The position numbers and the translations under genes are program-made. Shown piece after piece: positions 54,694-63,213 of a DNA stretch of 64,000 bases. Source of the DNA: an uncultured Selenomonadaceae bacterium (lineage in GTDB: Bacteria; Bacillota; Negativicutes; Selenomonadales; Selenomonadaceae). The stretch is taken from assembly GCA_905233135.1 (NCBI GenBank), contig CAJOCQ010000003.1, positions 1 to 64,000 on the forward strand, in the 5' to 3' direction. The notes beneath the pieces are model-generated. The model did no database searches, had not been told where the DNA came from, and saw only the letters and a list, made by a program, of their open reading frames with translations. Within the stretch, counting starts at the first letter, position 1. The number at the start of each line of letters is the position of its first letter.

Positions 54694-57600
54694 TTACGCT
54701 TTAAATTTTTCTTGGAGAGCCTGCAAATAATATTTTTCAAGCGTTGTAGTGTAAGCTTTGGTTTTTATGGTCTGCGTTTTTTGAACCATAACGCGCAAAT
54801 TTTTATGCAGGGCGTCAAGTGCGCTTAAATCGTTGACAAGCCCCGCCGCGCGTGCAATATAATCTTGCGGCGAATTAATCGGCACTGCAAGTCCTTCAAT
54901 TCCGAACTGTTTCAAAATGCTTAATCCCGTACGCGTATTCCTGCGCTCGCCGTAAAAAGTTATAACAGGTACGCCCATATAAATCGCGTCGAAAGTTAAA
55001 CTTCTGCCAACGTACGGGTACGCATCCAGCAAAACGTCCAAATGAATCAATTCCTGCATATAATTTGCATCGAACGGGCGGAATAAAATTCTGTCCATAT
55101 TGAAGCCGAACTTTTTCATTTTTTCGTACGCCCTGTCAATCGCCGTGTTGCTTAAAAATTCTTCTGCGCGAATCAGCATAACAGATTTCGGCACAGTTTC
55201 AAGCAAATCTTTCCAAATTTTCAACATATCGTCATTGACATCTTGCCATTTGCAGATTGTACCGAAAACAGAATAATTTCTTTTTGTAGCGGGCGCGTAT
55301 TCAGGTTTTGGAACATCTTCGCGCATTGCATAACAAAATTGGCTCGGCAAGTACAAAAGTTTTTCCGTGAAAAATTTATCGTGTTCGCCCTTCGGGTCAA
55401 CATTTTCATCGGTAATAAAATAATCCATTTGTTTTAAGCCGGTGGTAAACATATAGCCTAAACCGCTGACTTGCACGGGCGCGGGCTTGTACGCAAAAAC
55501 AGGCAAGACGTTGCCTTCGGTATGCCCTGCAAGGTCAACCAAAACGTCAATTTTATCATTGTGAATTTTTTCGGCAAGTTCGGCGTAACTCAAATTTTGC
55601 ACGTCAACAAAATGCTCCGCCTGCTTTTTATAAAGTTCGGTGTAAACGTCCGCCCTTTCCGCCAAGTTGTACAAAGTAACTTCAAATTTTCTTTTATCGT
55701 GCGAGGCAATAGCACCGAATGCAATCGTAAAAGTTTCGTGTTGGCAGAAATTTGGCGAAATGTAACCAATTTTAATTCTGCCTTCGGGCTTGCTGTATTC
55801 GGTGTAAGGTTTAATATTTTCAACAAGTTTTTGAAAGTCAAAATGCGCCGCCGCCAATTCTTCGCTTGAAAGATTTAATTTATTCAGCGTGAAAAGTTTT
55901 GCGCTTGCCGCCTTGCATTTACCTTCCAAAGTTTCAGCGAAATTAATTGCCTTTTCGTAATTGTCAACCGCCGCCTGCGGGTTGCCGCTCATAGCTTCAA
56001 GGTCAGCTTGCAATTTGTGATAGTGCGAAATAAATTCATTTGAGAAATTGGAAAGGTTATGCCCGCGCTCATAAATTGCCCGCCCCGTCGCGCAGATTGA
56101 ATCATAAGCTCCGCCGTAATCGCGCAGAATTTTTTTGCAGAACGCACTCAAATATAAAATTTCGGCTTCGTGATTTTTATCAGCCTGCGCGGCAAGTTCC
56201 AAATTGTAAACCGCGCGTTTGATATTAATTTGATTTTGAATTTTGCCCTTGTTAAATTCAGGTTCCATTGCAATATAATTTTTTGCGCGGTTGTAATAAA
56301 ATTCGGCTTGTTCGGCAGTAACGGGCGGCGCGTCTTGCGGAAATTCGGGAAGTTCTTCGCCGTTAATCCACGCCTTAAAAATTTTTTCGTAAGCGTCCTC
56401 GACTTCGCCCATATAAATCATATCATTCATAACGGGCGACTCTTCCATTTTGCGGCGAATCGTCAAATGATATTCGCGCACCCTGTCAATATCGTTCGCA
56501 AGGTCAACTGCTTTTTGAATGTATTCTTCAACGCTGAAGGCGCAAAGTTCCTCAAGCCCCATATTCTTTAAAAGCGAATAGCCGAAGCGGGAATTGTGCC
56601 GTTCCTGCACCAAAGTTATAACGGGTACGCCCATATAAAGTGCGTCGCAAGTTGTACCGCCGCCTGGATAGGGGAAAGTGTCCAGCGCAATATCCGCGTT
56701 GGTGTATTTGTGCAAATAGCGCAATTCGTCAGGTTCATAAATTAATTTTTCAAGCGGAAGCCCCGCCTCTTGAATACGTTTCAGCGCGGCGTCAGTGCCG
56801 TATTTGTCACGAAAAGCCTTGCCCTTCAAATAAAGTTTTGCATTGGGGACGGCGTTTACAATTTTTGCCCAAACTCTCAACGCCTCGTCAGTAACCTTTG
56901 TAAAATTGTTAAAACTTACAAAAGTTATAAAGCCGTTTTTTGTACAAGCGGCAGGATTTACAACGGTCGGTTCATCGTGCCACATATAGCAAAAATGACT
57001 GTGTTGCAGGCGGAGCATTTTTTCACTGAAAAATTTTTCATTCAAGCCGACGGGGTCTGTATATTTATCAACCATAAAATAATCAATCGGCTTAAATCCC
57101 GTCGTATTAAACCAACCGATAGCACTGATAATAATCGGCGCGGGCTTGTACGCAACAACATTCATAACGTTGTTGGCGGTATGCCCTGAAAGGTCAACCA
57201 AAATATCTATTTCATCGTCTTTGATTCTTTGCGCGGCAACTTTCGGGTCGTCGAAAAGAATATTTCTGAAACCGTCAACGCTCTTTTTGAAACCTGCAGC
57301 AACGTTATCTTCTTTGTTTTTGGCGTAAATATAAACTTCAAAGCGGGATTTATCGTAGCATTTATAAAAAGCGTAACTGAAAAAAGCTACAACGTGGCGG
57401 CGAATATCGGGCGAAATGTAGCCAATGCGCAATTTTTCATGGCGGGGATGAGTTGCAGGGTCATGCACAAATTGCTGAACGTTTTCAAAAAGTTTGTTAA
57501 AGCCGCAAATTTCCTCAAACATTTTTTCGCGTGTAACGTTGACATTGTGCAAGCTGAAAAGAAAATTGCTGTAGTCTTCGCGCTGGATTCTGTCAATAAA

Positions 57601-58113
57601 AGTGCGCGCGTTTTGGTCAACGGGAACATTTGTATTTTCTTTCGCGCTCAATTCGTAATATTTCAAAGAATTAGGCGCGTCGCCTGCGTAGCGGTAAGCG
57701 TGCCCCAAAATATTATAAATCATCATTTTTGTAAGCAAATCCAATCCCGGCAACTTCAACGCTTTTTCTGAATACTCAATGCAGCCGCCGTAATCTTGCT
57801 TTAAATCTTGCACGCGGGAACGCAAAAATAATCTGTAGGGAGTAGGCGGGAATTTTTTTTCAAGGTAAGTAACGGCTTTATCGGCTTCATCGCGCCTGTT
57901 GTAGTCAACATAAATTGACGCAACTTTTTCTGCGGCGACGGGATCATCGGGCTCCAAGTCGGCAAGAGCTTTAGTAGCAGCCATAGTTTTTGCCTCGTCA
58001 TGCAATGTGCCGTGATAATAAAATAATTCCTTTAAAGCTTCAATAACTTTTTTCTGTTTTTTCTCAACGTCTTTTTTATTGGCTTTGATTTTGCGCAATT
58101 TTTTAACCTCCAA
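54694..58113 (-). CDS. TPR protein with two GT41 (OGT/SPINDLY-like) domains
   Basis: Large cytoplasmic protein, 1139 aa. Seen: N-terminal helical/TPR region (about 1-220), first GT41 domain (about 225-590: KLRIGYISPDIRRHVVAFF, DLSGHTANNV, ISAIGWFNTTG, FNNFTKVTDEALRVWAKI, DTFPYPGGGTTCDALYMGVPV), a middle TPR-like region (about 600-760), and a second GT41 domain (about 770-1125: IKIGYISPNFCQHETF, DLAGHTEGNV, VSGLGYMFTTG, CKWQDVNDDMLKIW, DAYPYVGRSLTFDAIYMGVPV). The Lys that helps bind UDP is present in both. GT41 enzymes add GlcNAc or fucose to Ser/Thr or Asn. Substrate unknown. Confidence 0.92.
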   Translation of the reverse strand: MEVKKLRKIKANKKDVEKKQKKVIEALKELFYYHGTLHDEAKTMAATKALADLEPDDPVAAEKVASIYVDYNRRDEADKAVTYLEKKFPPTPYRLFLRSRVQDLKQDYGGCIEYSEKALKLPGLDLLTKMMIYNILGHAYRYAGDAPNSLKYYELSAKENTNVPVDQNARTFIDRIQREDYSNFLFSLHNVNVTREKMFEEICGFNKLFENVQQFVHDPATHPRHEKLRIGYISPDIRRHVVAFFSYAFYKCYDKSRFEVYIYAKNKEDNVAAGFKKSVDGFRNILFDDPKVAAQRIKDDEIDILVDLSGHTANNVMNVVAYKPAPIIISAIGWFNTTGFKPIDYFMVDKYTDPVGLNEKFFSEKMLRLQHSHFCYMWHDEPTVVNPAACTKNGFITFVSFNNFTKVTDEALRVWAKIVNAVPNAKLYLKGKAFRDKYGTDAALKRIQEAGLPLEKLIYEPDELRYLHKYTNADIALDTFPYPGGGTTCDALYMGVPVITLVQERHNSRFGYSLLKNMGLEELCAFSVEEYIQKAVDLANDIDRVREYHLTIRRKMEESPVMNDMIYMGEVEDAYEKIFKAWINGEELPEFPQDAPPVTAEQAEFYYNRAKNYIAMEPEFNKGKIQNQINIKRAVYNLELAAQADKNHEAEILYLSAFCKKILRDYGGAYDSICATGRAIYERGHNLSNFSNEFISHYHKLQADLEAMSGNPQAAVDNYEKAINFAETLEGKCKAASAKLFTLNKLNLSSEELAAAHFDFQKLVENIKPYTEYSKPEGRIKIGYISPNFCQHETFTIAFGAIASHDKRKFEVTLYNLAERADVYTELYKKQAEHFVDVQNLSYAELAEKIHNDKIDVLVDLAGHTEGNVLPVFAYKPAPVQVSGLGYMFTTGLKQMDYFITDENVDPKGEHDKFFTEKLLYLPSQFCYAMREDVPKPEYAPATKRNYSVFGTICKWQDVNDDMLKIWKDLLETVPKSVMLIRAEEFLSNTAIDRAYEKMKKFGFNMDRILFRPFDANYMQELIHLDVLLDAYPYVGRSLTFDAIYMGVPVITFYGERRNTRTGLSILKQFGIEGLAVPINSPQDYIARAAGLVNDLSALDALHKNLRVMVQKTQTIKTKAYTTTLEKYYLQALQEKFKA

Positions 58114-58255
58114 AAACTTTCTTGCAAAATAATTATCGTCAGCTTATAATTTAAAATAAAGCGACAACCGCTTTTAAACTTAACGGCAAATATTATATCA
58201 CAAGTTTTTTGCAAAATAAAACTTTTGAAATTTTTTAATTTTAAGTTAAAATTTT

Positions 58256-58530
58256 AAATGTGGTTTTTCTTTCTTTAGAAAGAAAGAAAAGCCACCTAAA
58301 AGAAAGAAACTCTTCGCCCGTCAGGGCCGCTCGGTTCAAGTACGCGCTTAGTCAGTACGCCCCTTTTTGGGGCGCAAACTTTTTCCGACGCTTCTAAAAA
58401 AGGTCAAGCTGCGGCTTTAGTGACGGGCGTATTACAAGCATTAACAGGTTGCACTTTCAGGCTTGCAAAGTAGCAAGTGACGCGCATCCTGCGCGAGTGG
58501 CGGCTTACATCACGTTCGCCGCCTTTCCGC
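58256..58530 (+). repeat. Dispersed intergenic element, copy H
   Basis: Stem 1 reads ATGTGGTTTTTCTTTCTT-TAG-AAAGAAAGAAAAGCCACC: GTGG pairs with CCAC, a two-arm change from the GTAC/GTAC and GTTC/GAAC of other copies. Stem 2 CGCCCGTCA/TGACGGGCG with inner CGCCCCTTTTTGGGGCG. Tail TTACAAGCATTAACAGGTTGCA and CGCGCATCCTGCGCG, followed by a weak GGCG.../...CGCC stem. It lies between two minus-strand genes. Confidence 0.88.
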
Positions 58531-58536
58531 AAATAA

Positions 58537-58568
58537 AAAAACTGCTTTTTGAGAGCAGTTTTTTTTGT
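58537..58568. terminator. Bidirectional terminator
   Basis: AAAAACTGCT-TTTTGAG-AGCAGTTTTT with A-run on one side and TTTTTTTTG on the other. It serves the small membrane protein on the minus strand and could end transcription from element H on the plus strand. Confidence 0.8.
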
Positions 58569-58576
58569 ACGCAAAA

Positions 58577-58771
58577 TTATTTCTTGCCGCGCTTTTTTAA
58601 AAAACTAAGTACCACGAACCCCAACGCAATCCCGCCGATAATGTAAACGTCATACTCTTTGAAAAAAGCTTCCGAGCCGTCGCCTTGCCATTTTATGTAA
58701 ATTGCAATTACCACCGCTATTACTACCAGCACGTTGGAAATCAGCCGCGCCCGCTTTTTTATAAAATCCAT
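58577..58771 (-). CDS. Small two-TM membrane protein of unknown function
   Basis: 64 aa, not recognised. Seen: basic N-terminus (MDFIKKRARL), TM1 about 12-27 (NVLVVIAVVIAIYI), a short loop with WQGDGSEAFFKEYDV, TM2 about 43-58 (YIIGGIALGFVVLSFL) and a basic KKRGKK tail. Start ATG with AAGGTGAAG. It has a terminator of its own. It is divergent from the YgbA-like gene. Confidence 0.75.
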   Translation of the reverse strand: MDFIKKRARLISNVLVVIAVVIAIYIKWQGDGSEAFFKEYDVYIIGGIALGFVVLSFLKKRGKK

Positions 58772-58847
58772 AACTTCACCTTGCTTTTATTTTATTCAAC
58801 GCTTAAAATGTAATACATTCAAACTCGAAAGGAGTTATTCTTATCCT

Positions 58848-59339
58848 ATGGGTATACTCGATAAATTGAAAAAAATTCTTCCAAAACGTAAAGAACCCGA
58901 ATTGAAAAATAATGTGCCGAAGGAAAAAGAAAATATTCGCAAAACTTTTGGCGTATACTGCAACGCCAATCACGGCACGACAGATAACAAACTTTGCCCG
59001 AAATGTACTGCGCTCTTAACAACCGTAATGCTCAAAATTCAGCGTTGCCCCTACGGAATAGGCAAGCCTATTTGTGACGCCTGCGAAACGCCCTGCTTCG
59101 GCGAAGTTCCTACCAAAGAATTTAGAAACGTTATGAAAGCCGGGCAGAAAAAAATGCTCCTCTCGCACCCTTTAATGGCGGTAAAACACAAGCTCGCAAG
59201 TCTCGGCGTGGAATACGCCAAAATTCAACGCGATAAAAAATCTACCGATAAACAAAAGGAACAAGAGGAAAAAGTTAAAACCAAACTCGCCAACGCTACG
59301 CGCTCGCCCAAAAAATCTAAAAGGAAAAAGAAAAAGTAG
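58848..59339 (+). CDS. YgbA-like nitrous-oxide-stimulated-promoter family protein
   Basis: 163 aa. Seen: a Cys-rich core VYCNANHGTTDNKLCPKCTALLTTVMLKIQRCPYGIGKPICDACETPCFGEVPTKEFRNVM (about 38-98), a pattern known from YgbA (the NO-stress induced protein of enteric bacteria and relatives), and a C-terminal highly basic tail (KSTDKQKEQEEK, SPKKSKRKKKK). The cysteines suggest a metal or Fe-S site. The start ATG 58848 is preceded by GAAAGGAG, though the gap is long (13 bases); an earlier in-frame start at 58734 is rejected. In E. coli ygbA lies in the NsrR regulon; no NsrR site was looked for here beyond inspection. Confidence 0.85.
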   Translation: MGILDKLKKILPKRKEPELKNNVPKEKENIRKTFGVYCNANHGTTDNKLCPKCTALLTTVMLKIQRCPYGIGKPICDACETPCFGEVPTKEFRNVMKAGQKKMLLSHPLMAVKHKLASLGVEYAKIQRDKKSTDKQKEQEEKVKTKLANATRSPKKSKRKKKK

Positions 59340-59342
59340 TTG

Positions 59343-59402
59343 GATAGTGGAATAGTGGGATAGTGGGATAGTTTTGACTATAACACTATCATACTACAAC
59401 AC
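59343..59402. repeat. ATAGTG / CACTAT dyad (slippage type)
   Basis: Three or four ATAGTG(G) units followed by the complementary CACTAT units (AACACTATCATACTACAACACTATAAC). It can form a hairpin between the convergent ygbA-like and GGDEF-EAL genes and could terminate both. Confidence 0.65.
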
Positions 59403-59409
59403 TATAACA

Positions 59410-61110
59410 CTATACTTGCGTGTTTAATGAATCGTACTTGTCGAAGAGCGATACAAAATCTTTCACTGCAAGCGGCTTTGAAAAATAATAGCCTTGAATG
59501 TCAACCGAGCCCATATTTGTAATATAATCAAGTTGCGTTTGAGTTTCAACGCCTTCAGTTACAACGCCCATTCCCAATTCCTTAGCAAGCCCGATTATCA
59601 TTAAAAGAATTGTCCGCGCACGTTCAGAAAGTTCAATTTCACGCACAAAAGCCATATCAACTTTCAAAACGTCAATGTCAATATTTTTCAACATATTCAG
59701 CGAAGAATAGCCGCTCCCGAAATCGTCCATTAAAATTGGAAAACCATTTTCTTTGAACTGATTAATAATTTTTATAAGTTGTTGCGGGTTGTCGGTGTAC
59801 GCGCTTTCAGTAACTTCCAATTTCAGCATCCACGGCTCTAAATCGTATTTCTTCAAAAGATTCAACAGAAAAATTAACAAGTCGAAACTGTAAAAATTCA
59901 GCCGCGAAACATTTACTGAAATTGGAACTATTTTTTTGCCCGCGTCCAATCTGCTGCGCAAAAATTTACAAACTGTCTCCCAAACAAATCTGTCAAGCTT
60001 GACGATAAAGCCGTTGCGCTCAAATACGGGGATAAAATAGCCGGGCGAAATCATTCCGCTGTCAGGGTGAAACCAACGCACCAACGCCTCCGCGCTGACA
60101 ATTTCATTTGTTTCAGGGCGAAAAATCGGTTGCAGAAAAATTGTAAATTGATTGTCCTTCAATGCAAATTCCATATCACGCACAATCATTTGTTCCTTCA
60201 GCATTCGGTCTCTCATACCAACGTCATAAAAATTATAGCGGCGAACATAATTGCCTTTAATTTTACTCAACGCCATTCTTGCCCTGTCGCACATTTGGTC
60301 AACGGGGAGATTTACGTCAATTACCGGGTAAACGCCGCCGAAAAATAAAATGTTGTGACTTATTCCGAGCGTTTTAATGGTGTCGTCAAGTTCTTTCATA
60401 AGGCGATCCATATCAAGCGTATCTTGCGGCACGCACAATACAAAATGGTCAGCTTCAATTCTGCCGGAAAGTCCTATTTGCGGATTAATTTTTTTCTGAA
60501 AATAATTTGCGGCGGTCTTCAAAATCAAATTGCCCGTTTCATTGTGGAATAAATCGTTGACAACTTTAAAACAACTTATATCAAGATAAACAATGCTGTA
60601 TTGCACTTCGGGATTTTCTTTAATCATTTCGGCGGCTTTTTCGTAAAAAGCTTCGCGGTTATAAAGTCCTGTTAAAGAATCAATTTCAATGTAGCGATTC
60701 ATTTCTTTAATGCGCTCGTCTTTTTCGGCTTGGTGGCAATGTGCAAGAACGTTTCTGAGCCTGTAAGTTACAACGGTTTCATTTAAAGGCGTGGTAACAA
60801 ATTCTGTTGCGCCGCTTTCCATTGCGCGGGCTTCGGTTTCCGAATCGCCGTGCGTTGTTATTGCAACTATAGGAATATTTTTATAGCGGGAATCCTGCGC
60901 GAGAGTTTTTAAAAAGTCAAAGCCATCCATAACTTGAACGTTGAGCGCAATTAAAATAACTTCAACTTTATGATTAGTCAAAATATTGTTGCATTCGTAT
61001 TCGTTATCGGCGGGCATAATCTGATATTTATTTTTGCAAATCGCCGCCAATTCGTCATAAATATTTTTTTCCGCGCCCGCCAAAAGTATTATCGGTAAAG
61101 CTTTTTCCAT
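59410..61110 (-). CDS. REC-GGDEF-EAL protein with degenerate REC and GGDEF motifs
   Basis: 566 aa, cytoplasmic. Seen: a receiver-like domain (about 7-125) in which the usual phospho-Asp region reads VILIALNVQV, with no Asp at that place; a GGDEF-like domain (about 140-295) whose signature reads GRIEADHF in place of GGDEF; and an EAL domain (about 315-560) with the motifs AEALVRW, ESAYTD, DDFGSGYSSLNMLKNIDIDVLKVDMAFV, EGVET and QGYYFSKPL all intact. It is probably a c-di-GMP phosphodiesterase whose two upstream domains serve as sensory or GTP-binding modules. No paired histidine kinase is near. Confidence 0.9.
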   Translation of the reverse strand: MEKALPIILLAGAEKNIYDELAAICKNKYQIMPADNEYECNNILTNHKVEVILIALNVQVMDGFDFLKTLAQDSRYKNIPIVAITTHGDSETEARAMESGATEFVTTPLNETVVTYRLRNVLAHCHQAEKDERIKEMNRYIEIDSLTGLYNREAFYEKAAEMIKENPEVQYSIVYLDISCFKVVNDLFHNETGNLILKTAANYFQKKINPQIGLSGRIEADHFVLCVPQDTLDMDRLMKELDDTIKTLGISHNILFFGGVYPVIDVNLPVDQMCDRARMALSKIKGNYVRRYNFYDVGMRDRMLKEQMIVRDMEFALKDNQFTIFLQPIFRPETNEIVSAEALVRWFHPDSGMISPGYFIPVFERNGFIVKLDRFVWETVCKFLRSRLDAGKKIVPISVNVSRLNFYSFDLLIFLLNLLKKYDLEPWMLKLEVTESAYTDNPQQLIKIINQFKENGFPILMDDFGSGYSSLNMLKNIDIDVLKVDMAFVREIELSERARTILLMIIGLAKELGMGVVTEGVETQTQLDYITNMGSVDIQGYYFSKPLAVKDFVSLFDKYDSLNTQV

Positions 61111-61251
61111 TTCATCGCCTCATTCCAAAAAAATCTTTACGTAATATTAACACTTTGCATAAGATTTAACAACAAAATTATTTTGCCTTGCGGGGCGAAT
61201 TTTTTTATATTTTGGGAGATTATGTTTCTAAATGTAAGTTTTTTTATATTA

Positions 61252-61530
61252 TAAATGTACTTTCTTTTTCCGAAGCAAAAAAGAAAGTACCAAAGAAAAG
61301 TGCTTTTTTTTCGCCCGTCAGGGCCGCTCGGTTTCTGTACGCACGTAGTAACAGGTTGCCCCCTTTGGGGCCTCTACTTTTTCCCACGCATCAACATTGG
61401 TACGCGCTGCGGCTTTAGTGACGGGCGTATTACATTAGCGTTACAGGGTTGCAGTTACAATTCAGCAAACTAGAAATTGCCGCGCGTCCTGCGCGAGGGT
61501 ATGAGGCGCACGTCCTGTGCGCCTCTTTTT
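61252..61530 (+). repeat. Dispersed intergenic element, copy I (full length)
   Basis: Stem 1 ATGTACTTTCTTTTTCC... with AAAAAGAAAGTACC and AAAGAAAAGTGC. Stem 2 CGCCCGTCA with TGACGGGCG, inner GCCCCCTTTGGGGC. Tail GTTACAGGGTTGCA, CGCGCGTCCTGCGCG, and a strong plus-strand terminator. It lies between two minus-strand genes and is the best-preserved copy together with F. Confidence 0.9.
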
Positions 61531-61531
61531 G
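61502..61531 (+). terminator. Plus-strand terminator at the end of element I
   Basis: GAGGCGCAC-GTCCT-GTGCGCCTC followed by TTTTTG on the plus strand; both neighbouring genes run on the minus strand, where the stem is followed by ATACCC, so it serves an RNA from the element. Confidence 0.75.
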
Positions 61532-61536
61532 CAAAA

Positions 61537-62259
61537 TTAAATTCTGGAGCCTTTTTGAGTAAGCGTGATATTTGCGGGCAGATAGTCAATTTTATTTTCG
61601 GCGGCAATCATAGCTTGAATTTTTGTGCGCAAATTTTTATAGAACTTTGAGGCGGTATAATTTTTATAGGCGGCTTCATCTTTGAAAATTTCCATAACGT
61701 GGAAAATGTTGGGATTGGCTTGCTCGGCAGTCAAAAACATTCCCATAACGTTTGAATCGTCATTGACGGCGCGGACGTATTCAGCCGCCATTAAATTTTG
61801 AAATTCCAAAAGATTTTCGGATTTAACTTCAAATTTCGTAGTGATAACGAATTGGCCGACGCCGTTATCTTTCTGTTCCAAAACTATTGCATTAACGGGC
61901 AAAAGTCTCAAGCCCTTCAGATATTGAAAACGTTCGGCGCGGTACGTTTGAAAGGCGGGGCTTGTGCTGTGGATTCTGTAAGCTTCGTGACTTTCATAAA
62001 TTTCCAAAAGTCTCATCAAGTCGGGATTATTTTTTTCAATAACGCCGTAAAGTGCATAAGTGCCGCTTTCTTTGGCGGAAGTTGACGCCAAAACGCGCGC
62101 GCCTATTTCGGAAATTTTGCCTAAATTGCCCGGCGTTGCCTCGACAACTGCCCATTGTACGCGCGGAAAATTTCCTTCGGGCGTGCGAATTGATTTTGCG
62201 CCCGCACTCCCTGAAAAAATTATCAGCAAGCTAAACATTATCGAAAAAATTTTCAACAT
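61537..62259 (-). CDS. Exported protein with two ABM-type (antibiotic biosynthesis monooxygenase) domains
   Basis: 240 aa from ATG 62259 (GAGGGGAA upstream). Seen: signal peptide (LKIFSIMFSLLIIFSGSAGA), then two ferredoxin-like ABM units (about 38-120 with YALYGVIEKNNPDLMRLLEIYESHEAYRIHSTSPAFQTYR; about 130-215 with VGQFVITTKFEVKSENL, FLTAEQANPNIFHVMEIFKDEAAYKNYTASKFYKNL). Such dimeric-barrel proteins act on quinones, haem or small aromatics. Export is unusual for the family. It closes the operon of detoxification-type genes, but a terminator precedes it. Confidence 0.78.
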   Translation of the reverse strand: MLKIFSIMFSLLIIFSGSAGAKSIRTPEGNFPRVQWAVVEATPGNLGKISEIGARVLASTSAKESGTYALYGVIEKNNPDLMRLLEIYESHEAYRIHSTSPAFQTYRAERFQYLKGLRLLPVNAIVLEQKDNGVGQFVITTKFEVKSENLLEFQNLMAAEYVRAVNDDSNVMGMFLTAEQANPNIFHVMEIFKDEAAYKNYTASKFYKNLRTKIQAMIAAENKIDYLPANITLTQKGSRI

Positions 62260-62280
62260 AAAAATTCCCCTCTCAAAAAA

Positions 62281-62315
62281 AATAGCCGACACAAAATTTA
62301 CTGCGCCGGCTAAAA
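62281..62315 (-). terminator. Terminator after the tautomerase gene
   Basis: TAGCCG and CGGCTA with an 18-base loop, followed on the minus strand by TTTTTTTTG. Confidence 0.65.
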
Positions 62316-62328
62316 AGTTTTCAAAGAA

Positions 62329-62526
62329 TTATTTTTTGTTCGCCATAAATTGTGCGAGAGTTTGCCCGCCAATTCCCCAATTATCAAGGTCATTTTCTTT
62401 AACGAGGACATAGAAAAATTTTTCGTCAACGTTGAGAATTTTGCTTGCAGTTTTGGTAAGTTCGGCAACAAGTTGCTCCTTTTGTTCCTTTGTAGGGTGA
62501 ACAGCGTCGATTGAAATTAACGGCAT
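62329..62526 (-). CDS. 4-oxalocrotonate tautomerase family protein
   Basis: 65 aa. Seen: MPLISIDAVHPTKEQKEQLVAELTKTASKILNVDEKFFYVLVKENDLDNWGIGGQTLAQFMANKK, the tautomerase length and fold; Pro1 (after removal of Met) is the catalytic base, and the ending is the family G-x-x-x-x-x-F pattern. It isomerises keto-enol substrates; the substrate is not known. Start ATG with GGAGAAAT. It follows the DJ-1/PfpI gene by 12 bases, so they are co-transcribed. Confidence 0.9.
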   Translation of the reverse strand: MPLISIDAVHPTKEQKEQLVAELTKTASKILNVDEKFFYVLVKENDLDNWGIGGQTLAQFMANKK

Positions 62527-62538
62527 AAAAATTTCTCC

Positions 62539-63213
62539 TTAACCTAAAATTTTAATAACAGCGTCGCCGACACTTGCTGCGCTTGCGGGATTTTGCCCCG
62601 TAACCAGCCGCCCGTCAACAACGACATTATCGCTCCAATTTGCGGCGGCGTGATGAATTGCGCCGCGTTCGTTTAACTTATCAGCCAACAAGAACGGTAC
62701 AATTTTTGTAGCTTGCACTTCGTCCTCTTCGCCGTTGGTAAAACCTGTAACATTTTTGCCGGCAACCAAATAACTTCCGTCGCTAAGTTTAACGTTGACG
62801 AGAGCGCAGGGACCGTGACAAACTGCTGAAACTACGCCGCCGTTTTCGTAAATTTCGCGCGTAACTTTTGCAACTGCGGGGCTGTCAGGAAAATCCCACA
62901 TTACGCCGTGCCCGCCCGCAAAAAATATTGCGTCATAATCTTTAGCGTTGACTTCGCCGAGTTTCAAAGTGTTTTCAAATTTTTTCTGAAAATTGGCATC
63001 GTCCCAAAATTTTTTATTAACGGCGTCAGTAAAATCCAAGCTGTCCTTGTCAATGGGCGGCTTGCCGCCTTTAATCGACGCCAAAAAAGTTTCGTAACCT
63101 GCCGCTTCAAATTTCGCCATTGGGTGCGTAAGTTCGCTGAGCCAAAAACCTGTAGGAATACCCGTTGAGCCTTTAACGTTGTTGCTTGTAACGACGCACA
63201 AAATTTTCTTCAA
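62539..63213 (-). CDS. DJ-1/PfpI family protein (Hsp31-like glyoxalase/chaperone type)
   Basis: 224 aa from TTG 63213, in which the AKR stop TGA overlaps (TTGA), with GGAG 7 bases upstream; the frame from 63240 is rejected. Seen: ILCVVTSNNVKGSTGIPTGFWLSELTHPMAKFEAAGYE, the nucleophile elbow VSAVCHGPCALVNV, and GGHGVMWDFPDSPAV. The catalytic Cys and Glu and His neighbourhood match Hsp31/GAT-like proteins that handle methylglyoxal or act as chaperones. Its reductase and tautomerase neighbours support a reactive-carbonyl role, an inference. Confidence 0.88.
   Translation of the reverse strand: MKKILCVVTSNNVKGSTGIPTGFWLSELTHPMAKFEAAGYETFLASIKGGKPPIDKDSLDFTDAVNKKFWDDANFQKKFENTLKLGEVNAKDYDAIFFAGGHGVMWDFPDSPAVAKVTREIYENGGVVSAVCHGPCALVNVKLSDGSYLVAGKNVTGFTNGEEDEVQATKIVPFLLADKLNERGAIHHAAANWSDNVVVDGRLVTGQNPASAASVGDAVIKILG

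Noticed and set aside
61188..61473. Short ORFs inside element I (and similar ones in F, G, H)
   Set aside because: Frames differ between copies and no ribosome site is kept, while hairpin pairing is kept; the element is not protein-coding.
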